Origin: Mitsuaria sp. GD03876
GTDB lineage: Bacteria > Pseudomonadota > Gammaproteobacteria > Burkholderiales > Burkholderiaceae_C
Length of the DNA stretch: 64,000 nt
Direction of reading: 5' to 3'
Assembly (NCBI RefSeq): GCF_029840635.1
Contig: NZ_JAOCCU010000022.1
Location: 43,728-107,727, forward strand
Below are positions 25,477-33,679 of this stretch, in pieces. Positions within the stretch are counted from its first letter, which is position 1, and each line of letters starts with the position of its first letter. Under the pieces are notes generated by a model. That model did no database searches. It was not told where the DNA came from and saw nothing but the letters and a program-made list of their open reading frames with translations. The translations under genes and the position numbers were made by a program.

Positions 25477-26202
25477 ATGTCATCTCGATTCCTTGTCGAG
25501 GCCATTCACAGCCTCCATCGTTCTCCTCTCTCAAGTTGGGAATTGGCCCCCGAGGACCGGGGCATTTTCTGCTTCACGAACGTCGGTATCGCAGGCGCGA
25601 CGCAGATGTTGTCCATCTGGTCCTTGCTGGACCAATCTCAATGGAAAACCGGGGACCGGGTCCAGGTCGAGATCCGGGTGCGCCTCGACGCACTCGAGAC
25701 CTTCATCGAGACGCGGTTGGGCGATCGATATCGCAGCAGTGACCGGGGAGAGACCCTCGAGCTTGCGCTGCATCGCCTGGTGCCGGAAGGGAATCGCTTT
25801 GGAAGAGGGTTCCCGCTGGGCGATGAAGGGTCCGCCGATCTCCTGGAAGAGGCCTTGATCACGCATGGCCTGCCATTCGCGAATCGTGTGGCCACTGGTC
25901 AGCTGTTGCTCGACGACGAGCGGTTGAATCCCAAGTGGATCGCGCCGATGCCATGGGCCGTGCGTCGCGTGCTCTATCGACTGGCCACGGATCCGCGAGC
26001 GTCGCCCGTGAGGTTGATCCAGGCTGAGCTCGGACATCTGGAAGCGGACCTTCGAACCAAGTGGGAAGCCATCGCGCAGTTCACGCGCGGCATGGACGTC
26101 GATGTCCAGGTCAACGAGCGCCTGCAGGCCTTCTCGGCTTTCGCGGACAAGGTGTCGAATGACAAGGCGTTCTTGATCGACCTTCGCGCCCAGGTCGGCT
26201 GA
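25477..26202 (+). CDS. hypothetical protein, candidate immunity protein for the RHS toxin
   Basis: Not recognised. The 241-residue product starts 5 bases after the RHS stop and has no signal peptide or membrane segment, so it should be cytoplasmic. Its sequence is mixed alpha/beta in appearance (FLVEAIHSLHRSPLSSWELA; FTNVGIAGATQMLSIWSLLD) with a helical C-terminus (VNERLQAFSAFADKVSNDK). Base composition is lower in GC than the housekeeping genes. Immediate position behind a polymorphic toxin tip is the classic location of a cognate immunity gene; this is the only basis for the functional call. Confidence 0.6.
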   Translation: MSSRFLVEAIHSLHRSPLSSWELAPEDRGIFCFTNVGIAGATQMLSIWSLLDQSQWKTGDRVQVEIRVRLDALETFIETRLGDRYRSSDRGETLELALHRLVPEGNRFGRGFPLGDEGSADLLEEALITHGLPFANRVATGQLLLDDERLNPKWIAPMPWAVRRVLYRLATDPRASPVRLIQAELGHLEADLRTKWEAIAQFTRGMDVDVQVNERLQAFSAFADKVSNDKAFLIDLRAQVG

Positions 26203-26234
26203 GCCGTTGCCGATGCAGAGGGGAGGCGGAAGAG

Positions 26235-26651
26235 ATGAGATGGCGCTCTTCGTTTCAAGTGCTGTGTGCCGTCGCGTTGGGCGTGTATGTCGTTGTCATT
26301 TTCGTGACCGGCCCGGCACGCAACAGAGAGGTGTTGGGGATATTCCGGCCTGAGTCGAAGGTGAAGATTTCCCATGAGCTGGACTCGTTGTGCGACGAGT
26401 TGCAGCGTCGGGATGTCGGGCGTTGCGGCGCGGTGAGCTGGCAGGGAAAGCATCGGTGGTTCGGCAAGGTCGATTTGGCTGGCCGCTTCGGACCGCCGCC
26501 CCAGACGCGGGTCGAGGCCGTCATCGCGGAACTCGGATGGGCGCCCGCCGAGAATGGCGACGCCAACACCTTTGAGCACGCGGGCATGCGACTGTCCCTC
26601 TATCTCCACGTCGGGTCCGTGCATGCGATCCATGTGACCACCCGGATCTGA
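26235..26651 (+). CDS. small hypothetical membrane-anchored protein
   Basis: Not recognised. 138 residues, good ribosome site (GGAGGCGGAAGAG) before ATG 26235. One N-terminal hydrophobic segment (FQVLCAVALGVYVVVIFVTG) is followed by a soluble domain with a few cysteines (LDSLCDELQRRDVGRCG) and the pattern WQGKHRWFGKVDLAGRF. It lies behind the immunity candidate in the lower-GC part of the locus, so an accessory or second immunity role is possible but unsupported. Confidence 0.55.
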   Translation: MRWRSSFQVLCAVALGVYVVVIFVTGPARNREVLGIFRPESKVKISHELDSLCDELQRRDVGRCGAVSWQGKHRWFGKVDLAGRFGPPPQTRVEAVIAELGWAPAENGDANTFEHAGMRLSLYLHVGSVHAIHVTTRI

Positions 26652-26698
26652 CCTCCGCTTGCGCTCGGGGTCGATCGATTGAAGCGGACGTTGCGTCG

Positions 26699-26992
26699 AT
26701 GTGCTTGTTGATCACCGCGGTGATGCTCTTCTCGGTGGGGTTCATCTTCATCTGCCTCGGGATCTATCACATGGTCCGGCTGATGAATGTGGAACTCCCT
26801 CTCAAGAAGCGCATCAAGATGGGCTTGATGGGTCCCTTCGCATTCCTGGTCGAAGGGCTCTGGGAGCACGAGGCCGAGAGGGCGTTGGTCAGAGCGGTCA
26901 AACGCTACTTCGCATGGGGGAGCGCCTTTCTCCTGGCGCTTGGCCTCCTGGCCTTGCTGCCCGATGAGCTACTGAAGCAGTGGGCGTCCTGA
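26699..26992 (+). CDS. small hypothetical membrane protein
   Basis: Not recognised. 97 residues with two hydrophobic segments (LITAVMLFSVGFIFICLGIY and FAWGSAFLLALGLLALLP) separated by a basic, amphipathic middle (ELPLKKRIKMGL). The start ATG 26699 has only a weak ribosome site. It is the last gene of the RHS locus before the terminator that closes the opposing FKBP gene. Confidence 0.5.
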   Translation: MCLLITAVMLFSVGFIFICLGIYHMVRLMNVELPLKKRIKMGLMGPFAFLVEGLWEHEAERALVRAVKRYFAWGSAFLLALGLLALLPDELLKQWAS

Positions 26993-27031
26993 GCCCGGGC
27001 ACGGCAACCAAGCGTGGACGCCAAAAGCAAA

Positions 27032-27052
27032 AAGCCCCGCATCGCGGGGCTT
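27032..27052 (-). terminator. terminator of the FKBP gene
   Basis: AAGCCCCGC (27032-27040), loop ATC, GCGGGGCTT (27044-27052). On the minus strand the stem is followed by TTTTTGCTTTT, so it ends the FKBP gene; it may also stop plus-strand transcripts from the RHS locus. Confidence 0.88.
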
Positions 27053-27081
27053 CTTCATTGGGCGGCGCCAGGCGCCGGCAG

Positions 27082-27603
27082 TCAGTGAATCGGCTCGTCC
27101 GGCCCCGGTCCAGCCGCGATGCTCAGGCCCGAATCGCCCAGCGTGCCGGCCTCGATCTCTTCCTCGGTGGCCTCGCGCACGTCGTGCACCGTCACGTGGA
27201 TGCGCAGGCCGACGCCCGCCAGCGGGTGGTTGCCGTCCAGCACCACGTGTTCCGGGTAGACCTCGGTCACCGTGTAGATGCGGTCCGCGGGCATGTCCGG
27301 CGTGGACGAGCCTTCCGGCAGTCCCTCGAACTGCATGCCGACATCGACGTTCTCGGGCAGGACCTCGCGCGGCTCGAAGCAGACCAGGTCGCTGTCGTAG
27401 TCGCCGAACGCGTCCTCGGGCTCGAGCGCCACGCTGACTTCGTCGCCGGCGACCTTGTCGGCCAGCGCTTCCTCGACCTTCGCGAACAGGTCCTCGCCGC
27501 CGTAGAAGAACTCCATCGCCGGGTCCAGCACCTCGACGGATTGGCCTTGGGCGTCCTCGAGTCTCCAGGTCAGGGAGACGACGCAGGGGGCAGTGATTTG
27601 CAT
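27082..27603 (-). CDS. FKBP-type peptidyl-prolyl isomerase (SlyD/SlpA-like)
   Basis: Cytoplasmic proline isomerase/chaperone of 173 residues. The FKBP part (VSLTWRLEDAQGQSVEVLD; FFYGGEDLFAKVEEALADK; ALEPEDAFGDYDSDLV) contains an inserted-flap pattern (DRIYTVTEVYPEHVVLDGNH, then HPLAGVGLRIHVTVHDVREA) as in SlyD and SlpA. It lacks the histidine-rich metal-binding tail of SlyD; the tail here is short and acidic. It diverges from the cupin gene across a gap of about 30 bases. Confidence 0.88.
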   Translation of the reverse strand: MQITAPCVVSLTWRLEDAQGQSVEVLDPAMEFFYGGEDLFAKVEEALADKVAGDEVSVALEPEDAFGDYDSDLVCFEPREVLPENVDVGMQFEGLPEGSSTPDMPADRIYTVTEVYPEHVVLDGNHPLAGVGLRIHVTVHDVREATEEEIEAGTLGDSGLSIAAGPGPDEPIH

Positions 27604-27632
27604 CGCGCGATTCTCTCAGACAATGCGCGACC

Positions 27633-28823
27633 ATGACCTCCAAGTCCACGACTCCCAAGCCGGCCGCGAAGGCTTCTCCGGCCCGCCCCGCCGGCCTCGA
27701 CATCGACGTCCCGCTGCCGCTGCTGGGCGGCCTGAGCCCCGCCCAGTTCATGAAGGGCCATTGGCAGAAGCAGCCGCTGCTGGTGCGCCAGGCGCTGCCC
27801 GGCGCGCAGCCGCCGATCGACCGCGCCGGCCTGGCGCGGCTGGCGGCCAGCGAGGACGTGGAATCCCGTCTCGTCTCCCAGCAGGACGGCGACCGCTGGT
27901 CGCTGCGCCAGGGACCGATCGCCAAGCTGCCGGCCTGGAGCAAGCCGCAATGGACGCTGCTGGTGCAGGGGTTGGACTTGCATGTCCAGGCCGCCCACGA
28001 GCTGCTGAGCCGCTTCCGCTTCGTGCCCGAGGCACGGCTCGACGACCTGATGCTGTCCTACGCCAGCGAAGGCGGTGGCGTCGGGCCGCATTTCGATTCC
28101 TACGACGTCTTCCTGATCCAGGTCAGCGGCCGCCGCCACTGGCGCATCGGCCGGCTGGGCGTGGCCACCACCGGCGAGTTGCGCGACGACGTGCCGCTGA
28201 AGGTGCTGGCCGACTTCGAGCCGGAGGAGGACTTCGTGCTCGAACCCGGCGACATGCTTTATCTGCCACCGGGCTGGGCGCACGACGGGGTGGCGGTCGG
28301 TGGCGACTGCATGACGGCGTCGGTCGGCTTCCGTTCGCCCTGGCGGAGCGAACTGGCCAATGAGCTGCTGGTCCGCCTGACCGATGACGAGGAAGCACCG
28401 CGCGGCGACCGGATGTACGTCGATCCGCGACAGGCCGCCACCGGCGAACCCGGCCGCATTCCGGAGGCGCTGACCACGTTCGCGCGGGAGGCGGTGCTGA
28501 AGGCGGTCGCCCAGCCGCTGGCGCTGGAACGGGCGCTCGGCGAGGCGCTGACCGAACCCAAGCCACGGGTGTTCTTCGACACCGGCGAGGCGTTGCCGCC
28601 CGGGCAGGGCGCGCGGCTGAGCCCGCGCAGCCGCATGATGTATGACGCGGCCCATGTGTTCATCAACGGCCAATCGTTCCGGGCCGGCGGCCGCGACGCG
28701 ACGCTGATGCGCCGCCTGGCCGATGCCCGCGTCCTGTCGGCCGCCGACGTCGCCCGCCTGAGCGACGGGGCACGCGACCTGCTGGACCAGTGGACCGAGG
28801 ACGGCTGGGTGCTGCCCGCCTGA
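27633..28823 (+). CDS. roxA: JmjC/cupin ribosomal oxygenase, probable 50S L16 arginine hydroxylase
   Basis: Fe(II)/2-oxoglutarate-dependent oxygenase of 396 residues, YcfD/RoxA family, which hydroxylates an arginine of ribosomal protein L16. The iron triad is visible as GVGPHFDSYD (His153, Asp155) and LPPGWAHDG (His217) on a cupin core. The N-terminal signature FMKGHWQKQPLLVRQAL is typical of the family and the C-terminal winged-helix-like part fits the expected length. Substrate assignment rests on family knowledge. Confidence 0.85.
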   Translation: MTSKSTTPKPAAKASPARPAGLDIDVPLPLLGGLSPAQFMKGHWQKQPLLVRQALPGAQPPIDRAGLARLAASEDVESRLVSQQDGDRWSLRQGPIAKLPAWSKPQWTLLVQGLDLHVQAAHELLSRFRFVPEARLDDLMLSYASEGGGVGPHFDSYDVFLIQVSGRRHWRIGRLGVATTGELRDDVPLKVLADFEPEEDFVLEPGDMLYLPPGWAHDGVAVGGDCMTASVGFRSPWRSELANELLVRLTDDEEAPRGDRMYVDPRQAATGEPGRIPEALTTFAREAVLKAVAQPLALERALGEALTEPKPRVFFDTGEALPPGQGARLSPRSRMMYDAAHVFINGQSFRAGGRDATLMRRLADARVLSAADVARLSDGARDLLDQWTEDGWVLPA

Positions 28824-28874
28824 TTCGCGTCGATCTCCGCGTCGATCCCTTGTCATCCGCCCCAGGAGCTTCCA

Positions 28875-29399
28875 ATGTCCTCGCCACCCCCGCTTCCGGA
28901 AAACCTGAAGACCGGCCTCGTCGAGACGGCGGAGGCGGTCCGGCAAATGCTGCGGCAAGCGCTGCTGCTGGCGGCCGAGCGCGGCGGCCGCGAACTGTGC
29001 TGGCTCGATCCGGACTTCACGGCCTGGCCGCTGTCGGATCCGGCGCTGCTGGAGGGCTTGCATCGCTGGGCGCTGCCGCACCGCAAGCTCCGCCTGCTGG
29101 CCGCCGTCGACTACGAAGCGCTGCGCCGCGTCCATCCGCGTTTCGTCCAGTGGCGGCAACTGCACGATCCGGTCGTCCAGCCGCGCGCCTATGACCCGGC
29201 CGACCTGCTCGAGCGCAGCACGCCGGCGCCGATGGCGCTGCTGCTGGCACCCGGATTGCTGACATTGAGGTTGTGGACGCCTTCGCGGGCGTCGCTCTCG
29301 CTGGGAGATGCCCGCGAAGAAGCCATGGCGCGCGAGTGGTTTGACGCTATTGAGCAACGGTCTGCCGACTCGTTCGCCAGCAGCACCCTAGGCTTGTAA
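28875..29399 (+). CDS. conserved hypothetical protein downstream of the cupin gene
   Basis: 174 residues, no signal peptide or membrane helix. Contains CWLDPDFTAWPLSDPALLE, then KLRLLAAVDYEALRRVHPRF and WRQLHDPVVQPRAYDP, a pattern I associate with small alpha/beta proteins found beside cupin or GNAT genes in proteobacteria (DUF7931-like). No catalytic motif could be identified. It starts about 50 bases after the cupin gene and is probably cotranscribed. Confidence 0.7.
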   Translation: MSSPPPLPENLKTGLVETAEAVRQMLRQALLLAAERGGRELCWLDPDFTAWPLSDPALLEGLHRWALPHRKLRLLAAVDYEALRRVHPRFVQWRQLHDPVVQPRAYDPADLLERSTPAPMALLLAPGLLTLRLWTPSRASLSLGDAREEAMAREWFDAIEQRSADSFASSTLGL

Positions 29400-29419
29400 G
29401 GAGATTACAAACTGGTGGC

Positions 29420-29425
29420 TATAAT
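29420..29425 (+). promoter_or_regulatory. -10 element of the small lipoprotein gene
   Basis: A consensus TATAAT stands about 130 bases before the lipoprotein start. TTGTAA at 29394-29399 is the best -35 but the spacing of 20 is long. If used, it gives an mRNA leader of about 125 bases. Confidence 0.5.
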
Positions 29426-29509
29426 TGCTGGCTAGGCGAGGGAAGCGCTCGAGGTTTCTCGCGTCTTGGTCTGCTGAAGTTCGTACTCGTACTCTGGTAC
29501 GACTTCATT

Positions 29510-29523
29510 AATTACCGGTAATT
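29510..29523. promoter_or_regulatory. 14-bp palindrome in the lipoprotein leader
   Basis: AATTACCGGTAATT is a perfect palindrome 33 bases before the lipoprotein start, inside an AT-rich leader. Just upstream, TCGTAC and GTACGA form another inverted repeat. These could be a protein-binding site or RNA structure; the sequence does not decide. Confidence 0.45.
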
Positions 29524-29556
29524 GATTGTTCGTCTAAAAGTTACTTGAGGACAAGT

Positions 29557-29757
29557 ATGAAAAAGTCGATCCTGTTGGCCTCCCTGCTGGCCGCTGTTGC
29601 CCTGACCGCTTGCGGCAAGAAGGAAGAAGCTGCCGCTCCCGTGGCGACCCCCGCTCCGGAAGCTTCGGCTCCCGCCGTTGAAGCCTCGGCCCCGGCCGTT
29701 GAAGCTTCGGCTGCTGCCTCGGACGCTGCTGCTCCCGCTTCGGCCGCCAGCAACTAA
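29557..29757 (+). CDS. small Ala/Pro-rich lipoprotein
   Basis: 66 residues. The signal peptide KKSILLASLLAAVALTAC carries a canonical lipobox (L-T-A-C), so the mature protein starts at Cys19 and is lipid-anchored. The remainder is low in complexity: GKKEEAAAP, then an imperfect duplication of PAVEASA, then a serine/alanine tail. ATG 29557 has GAGG six bases upstream. Lower GC in the leader, a consensus -10 and a very strong terminator suggest an abundant, independently transcribed message. Function unknown; similar tiny lipoproteins are common in Burkholderiales. Confidence 0.85.
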   Translation: MKKSILLASLLAAVALTACGKKEEAAAPVATPAPEASAPAVEASAPAVEASAAASDAAAPASAASN

Positions 29758-29774
29758 GACGATCTCTCGTCCTG

Positions 29775-29812
29775 AAAAAGCCGCATGGGTTCGCCCATGC
29801 GGCTTTTTCTTT
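29775..29812 (+). terminator. strong bidirectional terminator
   Basis: A 15-bp perfect stem (AAAAAGCCGCATGGG, 29775-29789) with a TTCG tetraloop and its complement (29794-29808) ending in TTTTT. It closes the lipoprotein gene. Confidence 0.95.
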
Positions 29813-29892
29813 GCTGCAATGTTTCTGAGGGATCCGGTCGCCACGCTGCCCGCTGGTATTTGACTGGATACTCTTCTCGAAACTCGCCATGA

Positions 29893-29918
29893 GAAACGCC
29901 ACCCGAGGGTGGCGTTTC
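29893..29918 (-). terminator. hairpin, probable terminator of the bamC transcript
   Basis: GAAACGCCACC and GGTGGCGTTTC form an 11-bp stem around CGAG. On the minus strand it lies about 55 bases past the bamC stop and ends in GTTTCTC, a weak T tract. Confidence 0.6.
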
Positions 29919-29942
29919 TATTTGCGCAAAGTGACAAATCTG

Positions 29943-29964
29943 ATGGCGTACGGCAGTACGCCAT
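29943..29964 (-). other. hairpin directly after bamC
   Basis: ATGGCGTAC (29943-29951) and GTACGCCAT (29956-29964) form a perfect 9-bp stem with a 4-base loop 8 bases beyond the bamC stop. No T run follows; it may protect the 3' end or act with the hairpin at 29893. Confidence 0.5.
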
Positions 29965-29972
29965 TCGTGACT

Positions 29973-31133
29973 TCAGCGAACGTCTTCCATCAGCAGTTGC
30001 AGGATGCGCTTGGCCATCTCGTTGGTCTGCTGCTGGCCCTTGTCGTCCAGGATCGCGACGGTGGACTTGCCGGCCTCCGACTTGACCGACACGCGGTAGC
30101 GGACGGCGCTCGAGGCACTCTTCGCACCGAACAGGCGCTGGAAGAAGTTGGGCTCTTCCTTGCCGGCCTGGTTCGGATCGGCGTAGCGCAGGAAGAACAG
30201 GCCTTGCTTGCGGTCGCGGTCCTCGATGGTGAAGCCATGGCGGTCCAGCGACTGGCCGACGCGGCGCCAGGCGCGGTCGAAGTCCTCGTTGATCTGCAGC
30301 TGGTCCGGCACGTCGGCCAGCGAGCGCGGCGCGTTGCCGCGCGGCGCCTCGGCGAACGACGGCGCCGGTTGCTGGGCGGTCGCGACCATCGTCTTGGCTT
30401 CTTCGTCCTTGCCGCCGAGCTTGAGCATCAGGCGCGAGGTCATTTCCGCTTCCAGTTCCGGATCGGACGGGCGCGGCTGCCAGCCGGTGTCGTCGCGCTG
30501 GGAGTTCGTGTAGACCTCGACCAGGCCGCGGTGCGTCACGTAGATGTCGGTGCCGCCCTGGTCGTTGCGCTCCAGGCGGGTGCGGAACTTGTCGCGCTCG
30601 CCGGTCGAGTACAGCGAATCCAGCAGCGTGCCCAGCGTCTTGCGGATGAAGTCCTGCGGCAGCTTGGCCTTGTTCTCGGCCCAGTTGGTCTCCATCAGGC
30701 CGACGTTCTGGTCCTCGGTCTCGAGCGTGAAGCCGCGGTCCTGCCAGAAGTTCTTGACCTGCGGCCAGACCTGCTCGGGCGGCAGCGTGCTGTGCAGCCA
30801 GCGGGCGTTGCCCAGGCGGTGGTATTCGACGGTGCCGGCCTTGTCCAGCGCGACCGGCGAGCCCGCGGTCGCCACGGCCTGGCGCTGCGCGTTGGGCTGC
30901 GCGGCCATCTGCGCGGCGCTGATCGGGCCGGTGGGGCGGTTTTCCTTGGGAAGCTGGGTCAGGTCCGGCGGCACGTCCAGGCCGGTCGTCTGCTTGGCCT
31001 GGGTGCGGTAGTCGACCTTGTCGCTGGTGGTGATGCTCTCGAACGTGCTGCACGCCGTCAGCGAGGCCACCGCCATCAGGCAGGCCACGCGCACCGGGGT
31101 GGAGGCGCCGGTTTCAGAAAGGGGACGAGTCAC
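29973..31133 (-). CDS. bamC: outer membrane protein assembly lipoprotein BamC
   Basis: Lipoprotein subunit of the BAM complex that inserts beta-barrel proteins into the outer membrane. 386 residues; signal peptide with lipobox VASLTAC (mature Cys near 28). The N-terminal unstructured segment (VDYRTQAKQTTGLDVPPDLT) that contacts BamD is present, followed by two helix-grip domains (RWLHSTLPPEQVWPQVKNFW ... and LQINEDFDRAWRRVGQSLDR ...). It is encoded right after dapA, the same order as in most beta- and gammaproteobacteria. Confidence 0.95.
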   Translation of the reverse strand: MTRPLSETGASTPVRVACLMAVASLTACSTFESITTSDKVDYRTQAKQTTGLDVPPDLTQLPKENRPTGPISAAQMAAQPNAQRQAVATAGSPVALDKAGTVEYHRLGNARWLHSTLPPEQVWPQVKNFWQDRGFTLETEDQNVGLMETNWAENKAKLPQDFIRKTLGTLLDSLYSTGERDKFRTRLERNDQGGTDIYVTHRGLVEVYTNSQRDDTGWQPRPSDPELEAEMTSRLMLKLGGKDEEAKTMVATAQQPAPSFAEAPRGNAPRSLADVPDQLQINEDFDRAWRRVGQSLDRHGFTIEDRDRKQGLFFLRYADPNQAGKEEPNFFQRLFGAKSASSAVRYRVSVKSEAGKSTVAILDDKGQQQTNEMAKRILQLLMEDVR

Positions 31134-31221
31134 GCTGGAGATCTCCGAGGTAGGAAACGGCGGCCCGCGGCCGCTGAAGGGATAGGGGGATCGAGCGGCC
31201 GGTCATGCCGGCCGGCGGTGA

Positions 31222-32103
31222 TTAGAGCAGGCCGGCCTCGCGCAGGGCGCCTTCGACCAGCGGCTGGCCCGCGTCGGTCAGCGGGGTCAGCGGCAGGCGC
31301 AGGTGATTGCCGCAGCGGCCCAGCCGGTTCAGCGCCCACTTGGTCGGGGCGGGGCTGGGTTCGCAGAACAGCTGCTTGTGCAGGCCCAGCAGCTGGAAGT
31401 GCAGCGCGGTGGCTTCACGCACGCGGCCTTCGATCGCGGCCACGCACATCTCGTGCATCGCCTTGGGCGCGACGTTGGCGGTGACGCTCACATGGCCGCG
31501 GCCGCCCAGCAGCATCAGCGCGATGGCGGTGCCGTCGTCGCCGGAGTAGATGTTGAAGCCCTTGGGCGCGTGCTTGATCAGCCAGGCCGCGCGCTCGATG
31601 TTGCCGGTGGCTTCCTTGATGCCGAACACGCCGGGCAGCGCGGCGCAGCGGATGGCTGTCTCGGGGGCCATGTCCGCGACCGTCCGGCCGGGCACGTTGT
31701 ACAGCATCATCGGGATGTCGACCGCCTCGGCGATCGCCTTGAAGTGCTGGTAGATGCCTTCCTGCGACGGCTTGTTGTAGTAGGGGACGACCGACAGCGT
31801 GGCGTCCGCGCCGACCTGCTTGGCGAAGCGGCTCAGCTCGATGGCTTCGGTGGTGGCGTTGGCGCCGGTGCCGGCCAGGACCGGCTTGCGGCCCTTGACG
31901 TGCTCGACCGCGACGCGGATGACCTCGCGGTTCTCTTCCATCGTGACGGTGGGCGACTCGCCCGTCGTGCCGACGACACCGATGACGTCGGTGCCCTGGT
32001 CGATGTGCCAGTCGATCAGACTGCGCAGCCCATCGAAATCGATGCGGCCGTCTTCGTGCATCGGCGTGACCAGCGCGACGATGCTGCCAACAATTGCATT
32101 CAT
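31222..32103 (-). CDS. dapA: 4-hydroxy-tetrahydrodipicolinate synthase
   Basis: Condenses pyruvate with aspartate semialdehyde in lysine and diaminopimelate synthesis. 293 residues with the TIM-barrel signatures [20 protein letters not shown], active-site Tyr135 in MLYNVPGRT, and the Schiff-base Lys163 in GIKEATGN. The ATG at 32103 gives the standard N-terminus [14 protein letters not shown]; the frame stays open further upstream into the methyltransferase region but without a fitting start. Confidence 0.97.
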   Translation of the reverse strand: MNAIVGSIVALVTPMHEDGRIDFDGLRSLIDWHIDQGTDVIGVVGTTGESPTVTMEENREVIRVAVEHVKGRKPVLAGTGANATTEAIELSRFAKQVGADATLSVVPYYNKPSQEGIYQHFKAIAEAVDIPMMLYNVPGRTVADMAPETAIRCAALPGVFGIKEATGNIERAAWLIKHAPKGFNIYSGDDGTAIALMLLGGRGHVSVTANVAPKAMHEMCVAAIEGRVREATALHFQLLGLHKQLFCEPSPAPTKWALNRLGRCGNHLRLPLTPLTDAGQPLVEGALREAGLL

Positions 32104-32165
32104 TGAGGATTCCTCGTGATCGGCGGATTCTACTGAAGCGCCGGGGCGCTTCCGGCCGTCCGCGT

Positions 32166-32834
32166 TCAGCGCAGCCGGTACCGCGGGTAGACCCCAGGCG
32201 CCGCGCCGTTGGCGGCGGCGTCGGCGGCCGTGTCCGCGCCCGCGCGCGGGCGAACGGCAGCAACGCGTTGCACGTAGCGGCCGTTGACGGTCGCGGCGGC
32301 GTCGCCGGCGAGGTCCGCCTCGAGGAAGCCGTCCTCGTACGCCACCACGCGCAGCCCCTCGACCGCCGCGAGCAGCTCGCCGGGCCTCAGCAGGAACTCG
32401 GGCCGCGCGGGCCGTCCGATGCTCTGCTGGCCATCGGTAAAAGTTTCGTAAATCAGCCAGCCGCCGGGCGCGACCGACGCGACTACGCGCGGCAGCAGCG
32501 GCCGCCACAGGTAGTTCGTGACGATGACGACATCGAAGGCGCGCCCCTCGAGCGGCCAGGGCCCGTGCTCGATGTCGGCCTCGATCAGCTCGACGCGGCC
32601 GGAGGTCCCCGCCAGTCCGGCCAGCGCCTGGGCGTCCCGGTCGACGCCGGTGACCGCCACGCCGTCGCCGGCCAGCAGCCGCAGGTGGCGGCCGGCGCCG
32701 CAGGCCAGGTCCAGCGCCGTGGCGCCGTCGCGGTCGCGCCAGGCCTGCGACCAGCGCAGCACCCAGTCGCTGGGGAATCCGGCGCCGTGCCCGCCGGCAC
32801 CCGCCCCGATGCTCAAGCTCATGCCCACGTTCAT
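32166..32834 (-). CDS. class I SAM-dependent methyltransferase
   Basis: 222 residues. SAM-binding motif I is [16 protein letters not shown], followed by [14 protein letters not shown] (acidic end of strand 2) and [16 protein letters not shown] (motif IV region). Resembles small TehB/UbiG-like methyltransferases; substrate unknown. Its ATG overlaps the stop of the SDR gene (ATGA), so translation is coupled. Confidence 0.85.
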   Translation of the reverse strand: MNVGMSLSIGAGAGGHGAGFPSDWVLRWSQAWRDRDGATALDLACGAGRHLRLLAGDGVAVTGVDRDAQALAGLAGTSGRVELIEADIEHGPWPLEGRAFDVVIVTNYLWRPLLPRVVASVAPGGWLIYETFTDGQQSIGRPARPEFLLRPGELLAAVEGLRVVAYEDGFLEADLAGDAAATVNGRYVQRVAAVRPRAGADTAADAAANGAAPGVYPRYRLR

Positions 32835-33634
32835 GCCGGCCGCTGTTCCTTCTTGAGGGCCTTCATCGCCATGCGGTCGACCATCGCCGGCGCCAGCAGC
32901 TTCAGCCAGCGTCCGAGCTTGCCCTTGGTGGTCATGACGATGTCGCGCTCGCGCTGCAGCGCGCCGTCCAGGATCAGGCGCGCGCAGGCCTGGACCGTCA
33001 TCGCGCCGCGCTCGTCCAGGCTGCTCAGGCCCGAGGCCTGGCCCTGCGCGTTGAAGCCGCGGTAGCGGATCTGCGTGTCGACCACGCCGGGATAGGCGAT
33101 GGTGACGCTGACGCCGTGCGAGGCGACCTCGGTGCGCAGCGCCTCGAAGAAACCGGTCATCGCGAACTTGCTGGCGCTGTAGGCGGTCCGCCCCGGGATG
33201 CCGAGCAGCCCGGCCAGGCTGGAGACCGCGACGATGCGCCCCTTGCTCGACTTGAGCGCGGGCAGCGCGGCCTGCGTGCACCAGGCCGAGCCCCACAGGT
33301 TGATCTGCATCAGGCGCTGGTACCAGGCCAGGTCCTTGACCTGGTCGAACAGCGCATGCGCCGACATGCCGGCGTTGTTGACCAGCACGTCGATCGCGCC
33401 GAAGGCGCCCAGCGTCGCGCGCACCAGCTCCTGGCAGTCCTCCTGCGACTCGACGTCGCAGCGCTGCACCAGCGTGCGGGCGCCGAGCGCCTCGCAGTCG
33501 GCGGCGACCTTCTCGAGCTTGTCGACGCTGCGCGCCGCCAGCACCAGGGAGAGCTTGACGCCGTCGCGCCGCGCCCATTGGCGGGCCAGTTCGGCGCCGA
33601 TGCCGTCGGACGCGCCGGTGATGATCACGACCAT
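32831..33634 (-). CDS. short-chain dehydrogenase/reductase
   Basis: NAD(P)-dependent oxidoreductase of 267 residues with the classical SDR motifs: nucleotide-binding [19 protein letters not shown], catalytic Ser in VSSLAGLLG and YSASK (Tyr and Lys), then PGVVDTQI. The extended basic C-terminus ([19 protein letters not shown]) suggests weak membrane association, as in DltE-like SDRs. Substrate unknown. Confidence 0.9.
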   Translation of the reverse strand: MVVIITGASDGIGAELARQWARRDGVKLSLVLAARSVDKLEKVAADCEALGARTLVQRCDVESQEDCQELVRATLGAFGAIDVLVNNAGMSAHALFDQVKDLAWYQRLMQINLWGSAWCTQAALPALKSSKGRIVAVSSLAGLLGIPGRTAYSASKFAMTGFFEALRTEVASHGVSVTIAYPGVVDTQIRYRGFNAQGQASGLSSLDERGAMTVQACARLILDGALQRERDIVMTTKGKLGRWLKLLAPAMVDRMAMKALKKEQRPA

Positions 33635-33679
33635 GTTGTCTCCGTTCTCCTTGTGTCTACCGCACCGTCTGCCAACCCG

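Noticed and set aside
29889..31484. Plus-strand open frame opposite bamC and the dapA end
   Set aside because: Composition is typical of antisense shadow frames and it crosses the bamC hairpin; bamC and dapA are certain on the other strand.
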